64,000 nucleotides of DNA from Paeniglutamicibacter antarcticus_C (lineage in GTDB: Bacteria; Actinomycetota; Actinomycetes; Actinomycetales; Micrococcaceae), in assembly GCF_039544305.1 (NCBI RefSeq), contig NZ_BAABLK010000012.1, positions 1-64,000 of the forward strand, given 5' to 3'. Below are positions 32,472-40,971 of this stretch, piece after piece. The notes beneath the pieces were generated by a model, which saw only the letters and a program-made list of their open reading frames with translations, was not told where the DNA came from and ran no database searches. The translations under genes and the position numbers were made by a program. Every line of letters begins with the position of its first letter. Position 1 is the stretch's first letter.

Positions 32472-34607
32472 CTAGCCGGCCACGCCAAGGACAAAGGGGA
32501 GCACCCCGGGCGCTCCCGCTTGTCGCAGGGTCCTTGCCGCTTCGGTCAGCGACCACCGGCTGTCCGCGAGGTCATCGAGCAGTAGTACGGGGCCCGGGGC
32601 ACCGGCCAGGCGCTCGGCCATCTCCGCGGGAACAAGAAACTGGTCCCAGACGGCAGCAAGCCGGAACGCGGAGTTTCCCCCGGAGTCACCGCGCGGACCG
32701 TGATCCCTGTATTCAAGCTGTCCAAGGTAGGGCAACTGCCCGATGCTTGAAATCCCCTGGGCAAACGATCCGATTAGTTGCGGGCGGGATCGCGAAGGCA
32801 TGGATACCACCGCGACCGGCCTGTCCGACCATTTCCATTCGCTAAGTACCTTTACACACGCGTCGAGCATGGCCTGGGGAATAGAAGCATCGGGCTCGTC
32901 CCCGCTTTGCAGCAAGGCACGCAACCTGCCACCCCAGCCCAGGTCGGTCAACCGGGCCAAGGCCCGCCCGTCCTCGGCCTGAAAATCGGGCTTGATCTTG
33001 CCCTTGAGCGGAACACCCAGCTTTTCCATGCCGCCGGGATACATCCGGCGTGCCTCGACCAACGCGCCGACCCGGCCCAACGCCGTCTGTGCGGAGTCCT
33101 TTGCCGATTCCTGGATATCGTCGCTGAACCAGATCCCTGCACAGTTATCACAACGTCCGCAAGGGACCGCCGCCGGATCGTCGAGCGCCCGGGAAAGGAA
33201 CTCCATGCGACAGGTCTTCAGGTTTTCGTAGTCCAGCATCGCGTTCTGCTCCGCCACACGAGCCGCCGCCACCCGCTGGTAGCGGTCGGCGTCATAGAAC
33301 CACTGCGCGTTGGACCGGATCCACCCGCCCGAGACGCGTTCGACGGCGCCATCCACGGCCAGTACCTTGAGCAGCAGCTCGAGCGGGGTCCGTTTGATGT
33401 TGACCCGCGCCTCGAGTGCCGGCACTGAGAGCGGGCCCTGTGTGGCCCCGAGTTCTTGCAGTACGGCGTGCGCCTTTTGTTCATCAGGCATCGAACTGGT
33501 GGCGAAGTAGCGCCAGATATCGCGGTCCTGCGGGCCAGGAAGCAGCAAGACGTCCGCGTTGATGCTTCCACGTCCGGCGCGGCCCACCTGTTGGTAGTAA
33601 GCCACCGGGGAGCTTGGCGCCCCAACGTGGATGACGAACCCAAGGTCAGGCTTGTCGAAGCCCATTCCCAGTGCACTGGTGGCTACCAACGCCTTGACCT
33701 CGTTATTTTTCAGTGCGGTTTCGGCGCGCTGGCGTTCCTCGGTATCGGTGCGCCCGGAGTACGCCAGCACCTTGTGGCCGGCCTCGGCCAGCAACCGGGC
33801 TATGTCCTCGGCGGCCGAGACCGTCAAGGTGTAGATGATTCCCGAACCGTGGAAGTCGTTGAGATGGGTGAGCAGCCAAGCGAACTGCGATCGCGGCGAG
33901 GGCAAGCGCAGGACCCCCAGTCGCAGGGATTCGCGGGCCAGTGCACCGCGCAACGTAAAGACGTCGGCTCCGCCCACGGCCAACTGCTCCTGTACGTCAT
34001 CAACCACACGCTCGTTGGCGGTGGCGGTGGTGGCCAGCACCGGGATGTTGCCGGGCAGCGCATTGATCAGGTCCTTGATGCGGCGGTAGTCGGGGCGAAA
34101 GTCATGACCCCAGTCGGAGATGCAATGCGCCTCGTCGATGACCAAAAGCCCCATTCTCCTGATGAGCGTGGGCAGCTGTGTGTCCCGGAAGACGGGGTTG
34201 TTCAGCCGTTCCGGGGATACCAGCAGCACGTCCAGCTCGTCATTGGCGAGCTTGGAGGCAATGGCTTCCCAGTCCAGTGCGTTCGCCGAGTTGATGGCTT
34301 CTGCCCGGACCCCCGCGCGCGATGCCGCTGCGACTTGGTCTCGCATCAGCGCAAGCAACGGGGAAACGATCAGCGTCGGGCCTGCGCCGCGGGCGCGCAA
34401 AAGAAGCGATGCCACGAAGTACACGGCCGATTTCCCCCAACCCGTTCGCTGCACCACCAGGGCACGGCGGCCCCCGGCGACCAATGCCTCAATGGCCTCG
34501 AACTGGCCATCATGGAATTCTGCGTCGTCCCTGCCCACCAGGGAACGCAGGATGGTAGTGGCTGCGGAGCGCAAGTCCGCCGTAGTGCTGGGTGTTGTGG
34601 CATCCAT
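32472..34607 (-). CDS. recQ: RecQ-family DNA helicase with C-terminal phosphoribosyltransferase-like domain
   Basis: 711 residues. The helicase core has Walker A QRTGWGKSAVYF, DEAH in IDEAHCISDWGHDFRPDY, ATTATAN and motifs V-VI (GMGFDKPDLGFVIH, YYQQVGRAGRG). The RecQ zinc site follows (CRMEF…CGRCDNC), then a winged-helix region. The last ~120 residues look like a phosphoribosyltransferase fold (VAVVSMPSRSRPQL, VLLLDDLADSRWSLTEAARTLRQAG), where a classical site would read D-D-x-x-x-T-G/S. It unwinds DNA 3' to 5' in repair; the extra domain's role is unknown. The ATG at 34607, 7 nt after AATACT, is preferred over an upstream in-frame codon. Confidence 0.9.
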   Translation of the reverse strand: MDATTPSTTADLRSAATTILRSLVGRDDAEFHDGQFEAIEALVAGGRRALVVQRTGWGKSAVYFVASLLLRARGAGPTLIVSPLLALMRDQVAAASRAGVRAEAINSANALDWEAIASKLANDELDVLLVSPERLNNPVFRDTQLPTLIRRMGLLVIDEAHCISDWGHDFRPDYRRIKDLINALPGNIPVLATTATANERVVDDVQEQLAVGGADVFTLRGALARESLRLGVLRLPSPRSQFAWLLTHLNDFHGSGIIYTLTVSAAEDIARLLAEAGHKVLAYSGRTDTEERQRAETALKNNEVKALVATSALGMGFDKPDLGFVIHVGAPSSPVAYYQQVGRAGRGSINADVLLLPGPQDRDIWRYFATSSMPDEQKAHAVLQELGATQGPLSVPALEARVNIKRTPLELLLKVLAVDGAVERVSGGWIRSNAQWFYDADRYQRVAAARVAEQNAMLDYENLKTCRMEFLSRALDDPAAVPCGRCDNCAGIWFSDDIQESAKDSAQTALGRVGALVEARRMYPGGMEKLGVPLKGKIKPDFQAEDGRALARLTDLGWGGRLRALLQSGDEPDASIPQAMLDACVKVLSEWKWSDRPVAVVSMPSRSRPQLIGSFAQGISSIGQLPYLGQLEYRDHGPRGDSGGNSAFRLAAVWDQFLVPAEMAERLAGAPGPVLLLDDLADSRWSLTEAARTLRQAGAPGVLPFVLGVAG

Positions 34608-34620
34608 GGGCCCCAGTATT
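34605..34620 (-). promoter_or_regulatory. -10 element with leaderless start (recQ)
   Basis: AATACT (34615-34620, minus strand), 7 nt, then ATG. Confidence 0.5.
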
Positions 34621-34703
34621 CCAGTGTCCGCCGACACTTGCCCGCACCTATGGCACTACTCACCTTGCATGCGTCGGTTCCTTGCGGCGGGACGCCAACC
34701 GGA

Positions 34704-34719
34704 TAGGCTCATGAGCGTG
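34704..34719 (+). promoter_or_regulatory. -10 element with leaderless start (phosphomannomutase)
   Basis: TAGGCT (34704-34709), 7 nt, then GTG at 34717. It argues against the in-frame ATG at 34711. Confidence 0.6.
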
Positions 34720-36198
34720 AGTGTGGAAATCGATCTTTCTGAGTCCTTCAAGGCATACGACGTGCGCGGCATAGTCGGGGCCACCATTACCGCCGAGGCG
34801 GTCGAAGCCATTGGCGCGGCATTTGTCGACGTACTGGGCCTGGCAGGCCACCACGTGCTGGTCGGCGGAGACATGCGCCCGTCCTCCCCCGAATTTTCCG
34901 CAGCTTTCGCGCGCGGCGCCGCCTATCGCGGTGCCAACCCGAAGATGCTCGGGCTGATCTCCACCGACGAGCTATACTTCGCCGCAGGATCACTGGATTG
35001 CGCTGGGGTCGTGTTCACTGCCAGCCACAACCCGGCCGCCTACAACGGCATCAAGATGGCCAAGGCAGGTGCCGTCCCGGTTTCTTCCGACACTGGTCTC
35101 TATGAGATCCGCGACTTGGCGCAGATCTACCTCGACGAGGGCCTTCCGGTGTCCACCGAGGCACCCGAGGGCACCATCTCCGAATACGATGCCTTGGCCG
35201 ATTATGCAGCCTACCTGCGCTCGCTGGTGGATCTGGCGGACATCCGTCCATTGAAGGTCGTGGTGGATGCGGCAAACGGGATGGGTGGGCTGACCACGCC
35301 CGCGGTCCTGGGCGACACACTGCTGCCGGGGCTTCCGCTGGAAATCATCGAGATGTACTTCGAGCTCGATGGCACCTTCCCCAACCACCCGGCCAACCCA
35401 CTGGAACCGGAGAACCTGCGCGACCTGCAGACTGCGGTGATCAAGCACGGTGCGGATATCGGTTTGGCGTTCGACGGTGACGCCGATCGATGCTTCGTCA
35501 TCGATGAATTGGGCGACCCGGTGTCCCCCTCGGCTATCACCGCCCTAGTGGCGGTTCGCGAAATAGCCCGCGCACAGGCCGCCGGGGAGCAGACACCGGT
35601 GATCATCCACAACCTGATCACCTCCCGCGCCGTCCCCGAGGCAGTCACCGCCGCCGGCGGGCATCCAGTGGTGACCCGTGTGGGCCACTCTTTCATCAAG
35701 GCCGTGATGGCCGCCGAAGGCGCTGTCTTTGGCGGGGAGCACTCTGCGCACTACTACTTTCGTGATTTCTACAATGCGGATACCGGCATGCTGGCAGCCA
35801 TGCATGTGCTGGCGGCCTTGGGCCACCAAGAAACCGCACTGAGTGAATTCGCTGCCGAATACGAGCCGTATGTCTCTTCCGGGGAGATCAATTCCGAGGT
35901 CGAGGACAAAGCCGGCGCCGTGGCTCGCGTGCTCGCGGAATTCGCCGACGGACATGGCAACAACCCCGCGAACCAAGGCGTCATCGGCGCTGCAAGCCAC
36001 CCGGATTTGGCAGGGCATGAAACAGTGGTAAGTACGCTGGATGGAACGACGGTGACGGCATCCGACGGTTCATTTTGGTTCAACCTCCGCCCGTCCAACA
36101 CCGAACCCTTCCTCCGCTACAACGGAGAAGCCATTGACAGCAAGACCATGGAACTCGTCCGCGACGGAGTTCTGGACATCGTCAGGAGCAACGCATGA
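34717..36198 (+). CDS. manB: Phosphomannomutase/phosphoglucomutase
   Basis: 493 residues, alpha-D-phosphohexomutase superfamily, interconverting hexose 6- and 1-phosphates for GDP-mannose or polysaccharide synthesis. The four domains show FKAYDVRGIVG, the phosphoserine loop TASHNPAAYNG, the metal loop DGDADRCF, the sugar-binding GEHSAHYYF and the phosphate-binding RPSNTEPFLR. GEHSAHYYF favours the PMM/PGM group over phosphoglucosamine mutase. The GTG at 34717 fits the TAGGCT-7 nt rule. The stop overlaps the next gene by 4 nt. Confidence 0.9.
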   Translation: MSVEIDLSESFKAYDVRGIVGATITAEAVEAIGAAFVDVLGLAGHHVLVGGDMRPSSPEFSAAFARGAAYRGANPKMLGLISTDELYFAAGSLDCAGVVFTASHNPAAYNGIKMAKAGAVPVSSDTGLYEIRDLAQIYLDEGLPVSTEAPEGTISEYDALADYAAYLRSLVDLADIRPLKVVVDAANGMGGLTTPAVLGDTLLPGLPLEIIEMYFELDGTFPNHPANPLEPENLRDLQTAVIKHGADIGLAFDGDADRCFVIDELGDPVSPSAITALVAVREIARAQAAGEQTPVIIHNLITSRAVPEAVTAAGGHPVVTRVGHSFIKAVMAAEGAVFGGEHSAHYYFRDFYNADTGMLAAMHVLAALGHQETALSEFAAEYEPYVSSGEINSEVEDKAGAVARVLAEFADGHGNNPANQGVIGAASHPDLAGHETVVSTLDGTTVTASDGSFWFNLRPSNTEPFLRYNGEAIDSKTMELVRDGVLDIVRSNA

Positions 36199-36677
36199 GC
36201 ACCCCAGAAAACAAGATCGCCGAACTCGACGCCGCTGCCCAGGCAGAGCTGAACAAGGTCCTGGGCACCGCCCTGGGAGTAGCCCGCGAGCAGCTTGAGG
36301 AGCAGGGAGTCTTCCTGCCTTTCGCCATCGCCGTTGAACCCGCCACTGAGGAAAACTCCGAGCCGGAGGTGCGCCTGCTCGCCGTCCAGCCGGCAGAGGA
36401 CCCGGAAAATCCCGAAGCCGACATCGACGCCGAGGTAATGATGGCAGACCTGGTCCAGCTGCTTAACGACCAGCGCGAGACCTTCAACGCCGTCGCATTC
36501 GTCTCCGACGTCACGCTGCTGGATGAGGGCAAGGACGCCGTCCATGTCCTCGCCGAGCATCGCGATGGAGGTTCGGTCGCCATTGTCCAGCCCTACACCG
36601 CACCGGATCCGGAAACCGGGGTCTGGGAGTTTTCCGAGCCCAGTGCCGAGGCTGGCCAGCTCCAGGTCTGGATCTAG
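36195..36677 (+). CDS. Conserved hypothetical protein coupled to manB
   Basis: 160 residues, acidic (pI clearly low by composition), cytoplasmic. An amphipathic N-terminal helix (IAELDAAAQAELNKVLG) is followed by alternating strands (VFLPFAIAVEP, VRLLAVQPAEDP, FNAVAFVSDVTLL, GGSVAIVQPY). I recognise no named family. It overlaps manB by ATGA, so expression is coupled to the mutase; a role in the same sugar pathway is only guilt by association. A hairpin terminator follows. Confidence 0.65.
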   Translation: MSTPENKIAELDAAAQAELNKVLGTALGVAREQLEEQGVFLPFAIAVEPATEENSEPEVRLLAVQPAEDPENPEADIDAEVMMADLVQLLNDQRETFNAVAFVSDVTLLDEGKDAVHVLAEHRDGGSVAIVQPYTAPDPETGVWEFSEPSAEAGQLQVWI

Positions 36678-36696
36678 CCTCCATACACACTTTGGT

Positions 36697-36734
36697 CTGT
36701 GGCCCGGGATCGCGCGAGCGGTTCCGGGCCACAG
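36697..36734 (+). terminator. Terminator after the manB operon
   Basis: CTGTGGCCCGG (36697-36707) pairs with CCGGGCCACAG (36724-36734) around a GC-rich loop. Confidence 0.7.
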
Positions 36735-36796
36735 CTCTTGATCCGTGCGGCCAGTGCGGCTCGGCACAGATTGCTGTACCCCGGCATGACACCTGC

Positions 36797-36812
36797 GAGA
36801 ATAGGTCATGTG
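36797..36812 (+). promoter_or_regulatory. -10 element with leaderless start (nsrR)
   Basis: GAGAAT (36797-36802), 7 nt, then GTG at 36810. Confidence 0.5.
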
Positions 36813-37247
36813 AAGCTCAGCGCCTTCGCAGATGTCTGTCTGCGCACCTTGATGTTTCTCGGCTCCCGTCGCGACCAACTGGTCACCACCAAGGAAATCG
36901 CCGAGAAAATCGGTGTGCCCTATAACCACGTGGCCAAAGCCGTTGTGGAACTGCGCAAGCGCGGCGCCCTGGATGTTGCGCGTGGGCGCTACGGGGGATC
37001 CCAAATCACCGACCTCGGCCTGGCACTGCGCGTGGGCACCCTGATGCGTGACCTCGATCTTCGCGAAGACGTTGTCGACTGCGTTTCCGAAGCCGGGGTC
37101 CCCTGCCCGCTGATCGCTGCCTGCGCGCTGCGCGGCGCACTGCGCCGGGCGCGCGAAGCCTTCTATGCCGAGCTCGACCTGCTCAGTGTCGAGGATCTCA
37201 CCGTGGCCTCCAGCAAGACCTTCGTGCCGTTCCCGGCGCTTCCTTAG
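36810..37247 (+). CDS. nsrR: Rrf2-family regulator, NsrR-type
   Basis: 145 residues. The N-terminal winged helix (about 1-70; LSAFADVCLRTLMFLG, TTKEIAEKIGVPYNHVAKAVVEL) is followed by three cysteines spaced C-x7-C-x5-C (near 92, 100 and 106), the ligands of an iron-sulfur cluster in NsrR. NsrR senses nitric oxide and represses flavohaemoglobin; hmp is the next gene, which supports the assignment. IscR has a different cysteine pattern. The GTG at 36810 is chosen for the -10 hexamer 7 nt upstream and because family members begin MKLSAF-like. Confidence 0.88.
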   Translation: MKLSAFADVCLRTLMFLGSRRDQLVTTKEIAEKIGVPYNHVAKAVVELRKRGALDVARGRYGGSQITDLGLALRVGTLMRDLDLREDVVDCVSEAGVPCPLIAACALRGALRRAREAFYAELDLLSVEDLTVASSKTFVPFPALP

Positions 37248-37366
37248 CCTCCAGGAAGCCCGGTTTCCCGGGGTTCCGCTAGCCTCTGTCCGTCCACGGC
37301 GCCAAGAGCATCCTGCGCCCTGGATCTCCAGTGAACAGCAAATTCCGCTGAATGCGACAGTCCGAT

Positions 37367-37395
37367 TTGCTTCGAACTTCTACTCCCTGTAGAAA
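37367..37395 (+). promoter_or_regulatory. hmp promoter
   Basis: -35 TTGCTT (37367-37372), 17-nt spacer, -10 TAGAAA (37390-37395). Transcription should start near 37402. Confidence 0.6.
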
Positions 37396-37405
37396 TGAAT
37401 TATCA

Positions 37406-37428
37406 ATCTTGCATGAAAGATGCAAGAT
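37406..37428. promoter_or_regulatory. Predicted NsrR operator at the hmp transcription start
   Basis: Perfect inverted repeat: ATCTTGCAT (37406-37414), 5 nt, ATGCAAGAT (37420-37428). The half site AAGATGCA resembles known enterobacterial NsrR half sites. Its place at about +4 to +26 suits repression by blocking polymerase. Confidence 0.7.
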
Positions 37429-37458
37429 AGGAACCACAGTTCGCCAAGGAGCCCCAAG

Positions 37459-38640
37459 ATGCTTTCCGAGAAGTCCCGCCCGGTCATCGAAGCCACGCTG
37501 CCAATCATTGGGGAGCGCATCTCCCACATCACCCCCAAGTTCTATTCACGGATGTTTGCAGCTCGCCCGGAACTCCTTAACGGTCTCTTCTCCCGGTCAA
37601 ACCAGAAGAACGGCACCCAGCAGCAGGCACTTGCCGGTTCCATCGCAGCTTTCGCCAGCCACCTACTGAACAACCCGGGCACCCTTCCGGAAGCCGTCCT
37701 GGCCCGCATCGCCCACAAGCACACCTCGCTGGGCATCGTCGAAGAACAGTACCCGATCGTGTACGAGCACCTCTTCGCGGCCATCGTCGAGGACCTCGGT
37801 GATGCGGTGACCCCCGAGGTCGCAGAAGCCTGGTCCGAGGTCTACTGGCTCATGGCAGACGCCCTGGTGAAGATCGAAAAGGGCCTCTACTCCAAGCAAG
37901 CCAACAACAAGATCTGGACCGACTGGAAGCTGGTGACCAAGGAAGTAGCTGGTACCGGGTCAATCACCTTCCGCTTCGTTCCGGCCGATAAAACCCCCGT
38001 CACCGTTGCCGAGGCCGGCCAGTTCGTCTCGGTCAGGGTTCCGCTGCTAGACGGCGTGCGCCAGTGCCGCCAGTACACCCTCAGCGATGCAGTCACCTCG
38101 ACCACCGAGCGCGTGATCACCACCAAGTTCGACGGGGGCGGAGAAGTTTCCCCGTTCATGCACCAGCACCTGAACGTCGGGGACGTCATTGAACTCTCCA
38201 ACCCGTACGGCGACCTGACAATCGACACCACGGGCGCCCCGATCGTGCTCGCTACCGCCGGCATCGGCTGCACCCCGAGCGCATCGGCACTTGCCACCCT
38301 GGTCGCAGCCGGCTCGGACCGGCAGGTGCTGGTCCTGCACGCCGAGGCCACCGAGGAAGCCTGGGCGCTGAAGGAGCAGATGCGCGAATCGGTCGAGGCA
38401 CTTCCGAATGCCGAGCTGAAGCTCTGGCTCGAGGACATCAACGCCAAGGCTGAGGGCACGGAGGCAACTGAGGGCTACATGTCCTTGGCCAACCTCGAGC
38501 TTCCGGCCGATGCACGCCTGTACCTTTGCGGCCCGCTTCCGTTTATGCGTGCGGTCCGCTCACAGGCCATCGACGCCGGCATCCCGGCCACGAACATCCA
38601 TTACGAGGTCTTCGGCCCCGACCTGTGGCTTGCCGCCTAG
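37459..38640 (+). CDS. hmp: Flavohaemoglobin, nitric oxide dioxygenase
   Basis: 393 residues. The globin domain (1-140) has the proximal His in IAHKHTSLGI and the distal Tyr in PKFYSRMF. The FAD-binding barrel follows (RQYTLSDA for the flavin, GGGEVSPFMHQHL), then the NAD(P) domain (ATAGIGCTPSASAL, LYLCGPLPFM). It oxidises NO to nitrate with O2 and NAD(P)H, detoxifying nitrosative stress in the cytoplasm. The ATG at 37459 has AAGGAG upstream and gives the usual family start MLSEKSRPVI. It is controlled by the preceding NsrR-like gene by inference. Confidence 0.95.
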   Translation: MLSEKSRPVIEATLPIIGERISHITPKFYSRMFAARPELLNGLFSRSNQKNGTQQQALAGSIAAFASHLLNNPGTLPEAVLARIAHKHTSLGIVEEQYPIVYEHLFAAIVEDLGDAVTPEVAEAWSEVYWLMADALVKIEKGLYSKQANNKIWTDWKLVTKEVAGTGSITFRFVPADKTPVTVAEAGQFVSVRVPLLDGVRQCRQYTLSDAVTSTTERVITTKFDGGGEVSPFMHQHLNVGDVIELSNPYGDLTIDTTGAPIVLATAGIGCTPSASALATLVAAGSDRQVLVLHAEATEEAWALKEQMRESVEALPNAELKLWLEDINAKAEGTEATEGYMSLANLELPADARLYLCGPLPFMRAVRSQAIDAGIPATNIHYEVFGPDLWLAA

Positions 38641-38695
38641 GGCACCCAGCACTTCTGGCTTCAAACAGATAGGCATATCGGCGAGGCCCGAATAA

Positions 38696-38733
38696 CGCGA
38701 AGACCGCCACCTTTCCAGGTGGCGGTCTTCGCG
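38696..38733 (+). terminator. hmp terminator (bidirectional)
   Basis: Perfect stem of 17 bp (38696-38712 with 38717-38733) around a TTCC loop, between hmp and the convergent hydrolase. Confidence 0.8.
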
Positions 38734-38781
38734 CATTTGTGCCGGCGGCCTTTCCCGGGGCTTTACCCGGGTCCGGGCTCG

Positions 38782-40011
38782 TTAGGCTGGCGGTGGGTTC
38801 TGCACGGATGGCTTTTGAAGGCGTGGGTGTGCGGCACCCTTTTCGATCCAAGAGCGCACCGTGGCGTTGAAGAGGATCGGGTCTTCGATGTTCCACTGGT
38901 GGTGCAAGCCAGCCGCGGTGCGGAACTTGGCCTGCGGAAGGGCCCGTGCCAGCGCAGGAAAGGACCTTGCCACGACCTTGGGCTCCTTGCTTCCGGCAAT
39001 CACCAAGACCGGCCCCTGGTAAACGCCCAGCTGGGCCGGAACACCGCCGGGATCGACCTCGTCCAGGATGGCCCGCATGTTATCTGCACGCAACGCCGTT
39101 CCGTGTTCGGCGAAAAGGTCCTTTTCGTCGGCAACCATTCCATAGGCCCCAGCTTGGAAACGCCAGTACCACTCGCTGCCGAAGAGGCGAAGCTGCATGC
39201 GGCTCATGGTGCGCATCGAGGCTGAAACGCCTGCGGCCGGAACACCGGAAATGAGCAGGGATTCGATGAGCTCCGGGTGCCGTGCCAGCACCCGCAAGGC
39301 AACTACACCGCCCAAGGACAGACCAACTAGGTGGGCGCCTCCATTGGAGACCTCGTCGGCGATGACTGCTGCCACGTCGTCGGCGGCACTGTCTAGTCCC
39401 GCCCAGTCCTCCTGGGAGCGGGCCCCGAAGCCGGGGAGGTCCGGGGTGAGCACCTCGTAATCGCCAAAGGCGCGAACCTGTGGATCCCACGACCAGTTCC
39501 CCACGTTTCCGCCGTGCAGGAACACGATGGTCTGGGCGGGTTTTCCGTCTTTCCTGGCACGCGCGGGCGCATGGAACTCGGGGTAACCACCCGGATCCCT
39601 CGGAGCTCGGGACCTGGTTCTCCTCGGTGGTTTGGCGGGACGTTCGGGCTTCTGGCTGCCTGCCGGTTTCTTTGCCTTGACCACTGGCGGCTTGTCCGGG
39701 GCCTTGGTGTCCATGGCCCCTGCGCCATTGCCAGGCTTTGCTAGCGGCCCCTGCGCCGATCCGCTCTTTGATTCCTCCCCTGCTTGGGGTTTAGCGTTGG
39801 GCTCGGGCTTGCGCTTCTTGGGCAACGGCTCCGGCTTGGCTTCCCTGGGCTCACGTTTGGGCGTCGGCAACTTGGCTTGCTTTGCGCGCAGCGCGGCTTT
39901 CCCGTTCTTGCTATCCGGATCCGAAATCGCGGTTTCCTCCGGCAGGGAGAGATCCATGAATTCCTCGTCTGCACCGGCGTCTCCTCCGGAAACATCATCT
40001 CGCTGGCTCAT
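38782..40011 (-). CDS. Alpha/beta-hydrolase with long basic disordered N-terminus
   Basis: 409 residues. Residues 1-135 are low-complexity, rich in Lys, Pro, Ala and Arg (many KPE/PKR units), with no predicted fold. The hydrolase domain (about 145-395) has the oxyanion loop FLHGGNVGNWSW, the nucleophile GLSLGGVVAL and the catalytic His in GLHHQWNIED; the acidic residue falls in AGSKEPKV, apparently Glu rather than Asp. Substrate unknown. The ATG at 40011 overlaps the padR stop by 4 nt, so the two form an operon and the PadR regulator may control it. Confidence 0.8.
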   Translation of the reverse strand: MSQRDDVSGGDAGADEEFMDLSLPEETAISDPDSKNGKAALRAKQAKLPTPKREPREAKPEPLPKKRKPEPNAKPQAGEESKSGSAQGPLAKPGNGAGAMDTKAPDKPPVVKAKKPAGSQKPERPAKPPRRTRSRAPRDPGGYPEFHAPARARKDGKPAQTIVFLHGGNVGNWSWDPQVRAFGDYEVLTPDLPGFGARSQEDWAGLDSAADDVAAVIADEVSNGGAHLVGLSLGGVVALRVLARHPELIESLLISGVPAAGVSASMRTMSRMQLRLFGSEWYWRFQAGAYGMVADEKDLFAEHGTALRADNMRAILDEVDPGGVPAQLGVYQGPVLVIAGSKEPKVVARSFPALARALPQAKFRTAAGLHHQWNIEDPILFNATVRSWIEKGAAHPRLQKPSVQNPPPA

Positions 40012-40535
40012 GGCAGGTACTCCGTTACTGCATCGAGCCACTCAAGTTCCGCGGCTGCGTGCCTGATGCCGTTGTCGAGGGTTGCGGCCATCAGGAAACT
40101 GCGCCGATCCGCTGCCGCCCTCATGTCGATGTCTTCCCGTTGGGAGAGATAGTCATCCAGTACTTCTTGCGTTGCTTCGCGTCTTGCCTGGATCAGTCCC
40201 AACACCGAGTCCCGGTCGAGTTCGCCAGCGAAAAACACCCGGGCCAGGAATGGCTCGCGCGGGGAATGGGCGGTGACCTCACCTTCCAACCACTCAACGA
40301 GCACCTGATGACCCAGCTCGGTGATGTGGTGTTCCTGTCGGTCGGGATAATTTTTCTGCGCAATGGTAGTGACCGTGGCATGCCCGTCTTTCACCAGTTG
40401 GGCCAAGGTGCGGTAGATCTGCGCCTTGTCGGCGTTCCAGAAGTGATTGATTGACGAATCGAAGTGCTTCTTCAACTCGTACCCGGTCATGGGCGACAAG
40501 CTCAAGAGCCCGAGGATCAAACGCGCAAGAATCAT
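40008..40535 (-). CDS. PadR-family transcriptional regulator
   Basis: 175 residues. The winged helix (about 1-85; LILGLLSLSPMTGYELKKHFD, QIYRTLAQLVKDGHATV, YPDRQEHHITELGHQVL) defines PadR; the C-terminal helical part (PFLARVFFAGELDRDSV onward) is the Vir_act_alpha-C-type dimerisation domain. These repressors respond to small aromatic or toxic ligands. The ATG at 40535 has AGGA 8 nt upstream. A 28-bp dyad directly before the start is the likely own operator. It is the first gene of a two-gene operon. Confidence 0.88.
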   Translation of the reverse strand: MILARLILGLLSLSPMTGYELKKHFDSSINHFWNADKAQIYRTLAQLVKDGHATVTTIAQKNYPDRQEHHITELGHQVLVEWLEGEVTAHSPREPFLARVFFAGELDRDSVLGLIQARREATQEVLDDYLSQREDIDMRAAADRRSFLMAATLDNGIRHAAAELEWLDAVTEYLP

Positions 40536-40544
40536 GCTTTTATC

Positions 40545-40572
40545 CTGACACATCCAATAGGGGATTTGTCAG
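40545..40572. promoter_or_regulatory. Predicted PadR operator
   Basis: CTGACACATCC (40545-40555) and GGATTTGTCAG (40562-40572) form an inverted repeat matching at 10 of 11 positions with a 6-nt centre, 10 bp upstream of padR. Confidence 0.6.
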
Positions 40573-40971
40573 GTAGCCACGCACTTCCCTTCCTCCCCTG
40601 TCCTAGTTTGGCAGCGTTTCCGGAGCACAGTGGGCACCCCGTAGCGGTGTCCAGCCATGCACCTCAATCAGGTCGGGGTATCCACGCCCTGGACCAATGG
40701 TGATTCGGGCACCAAAGCCGCATCCCCCCTCCGAACCCCACTTGTCATCCGATCCGGTCTCACGGGCCTGCAAGGTCTCGCAACAGGCGCGCAGATGAAA
40801 CAAGCCCCCAGCGCAAGAACAATGCGCTGGCTCTCCACCTCTTGCGCAGGGAAGAAGGAAGCCAAGAGACGCGGAAGGCCGGTGTGCGGATAATTTCCGC
40901 ACACCGGCTTTCGCTCTCATGAATGTGAGCCTACGTGCCTTGCCGCCGTGAAGCAGAAGACCCAATGGGGA
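40573..40971. other. Intergenic region padR / pckG, possible gene remnant
   Basis: One minus-strand open frame ends at 40603 and has a plausible C-terminal part (CCETLQARETGSDDKWG, RITIGPGRGYPDLIEVHGW), but lacks a start with a ribosome site and its third-codon GC is low for this genome. It could be a decayed small gene. Apart from the hairpin at 40878-40908 nothing else is evident. Confidence 0.3.
40878..40908 (-). terminator. pckG terminator
   Basis: Perfect 13-bp stem GCCGGTGTGCGGA/TCCGCACACCGGC (40878-40890, 40896-40908) around TAATT, about 65 nt beyond the pckG stop. Confidence 0.75.
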
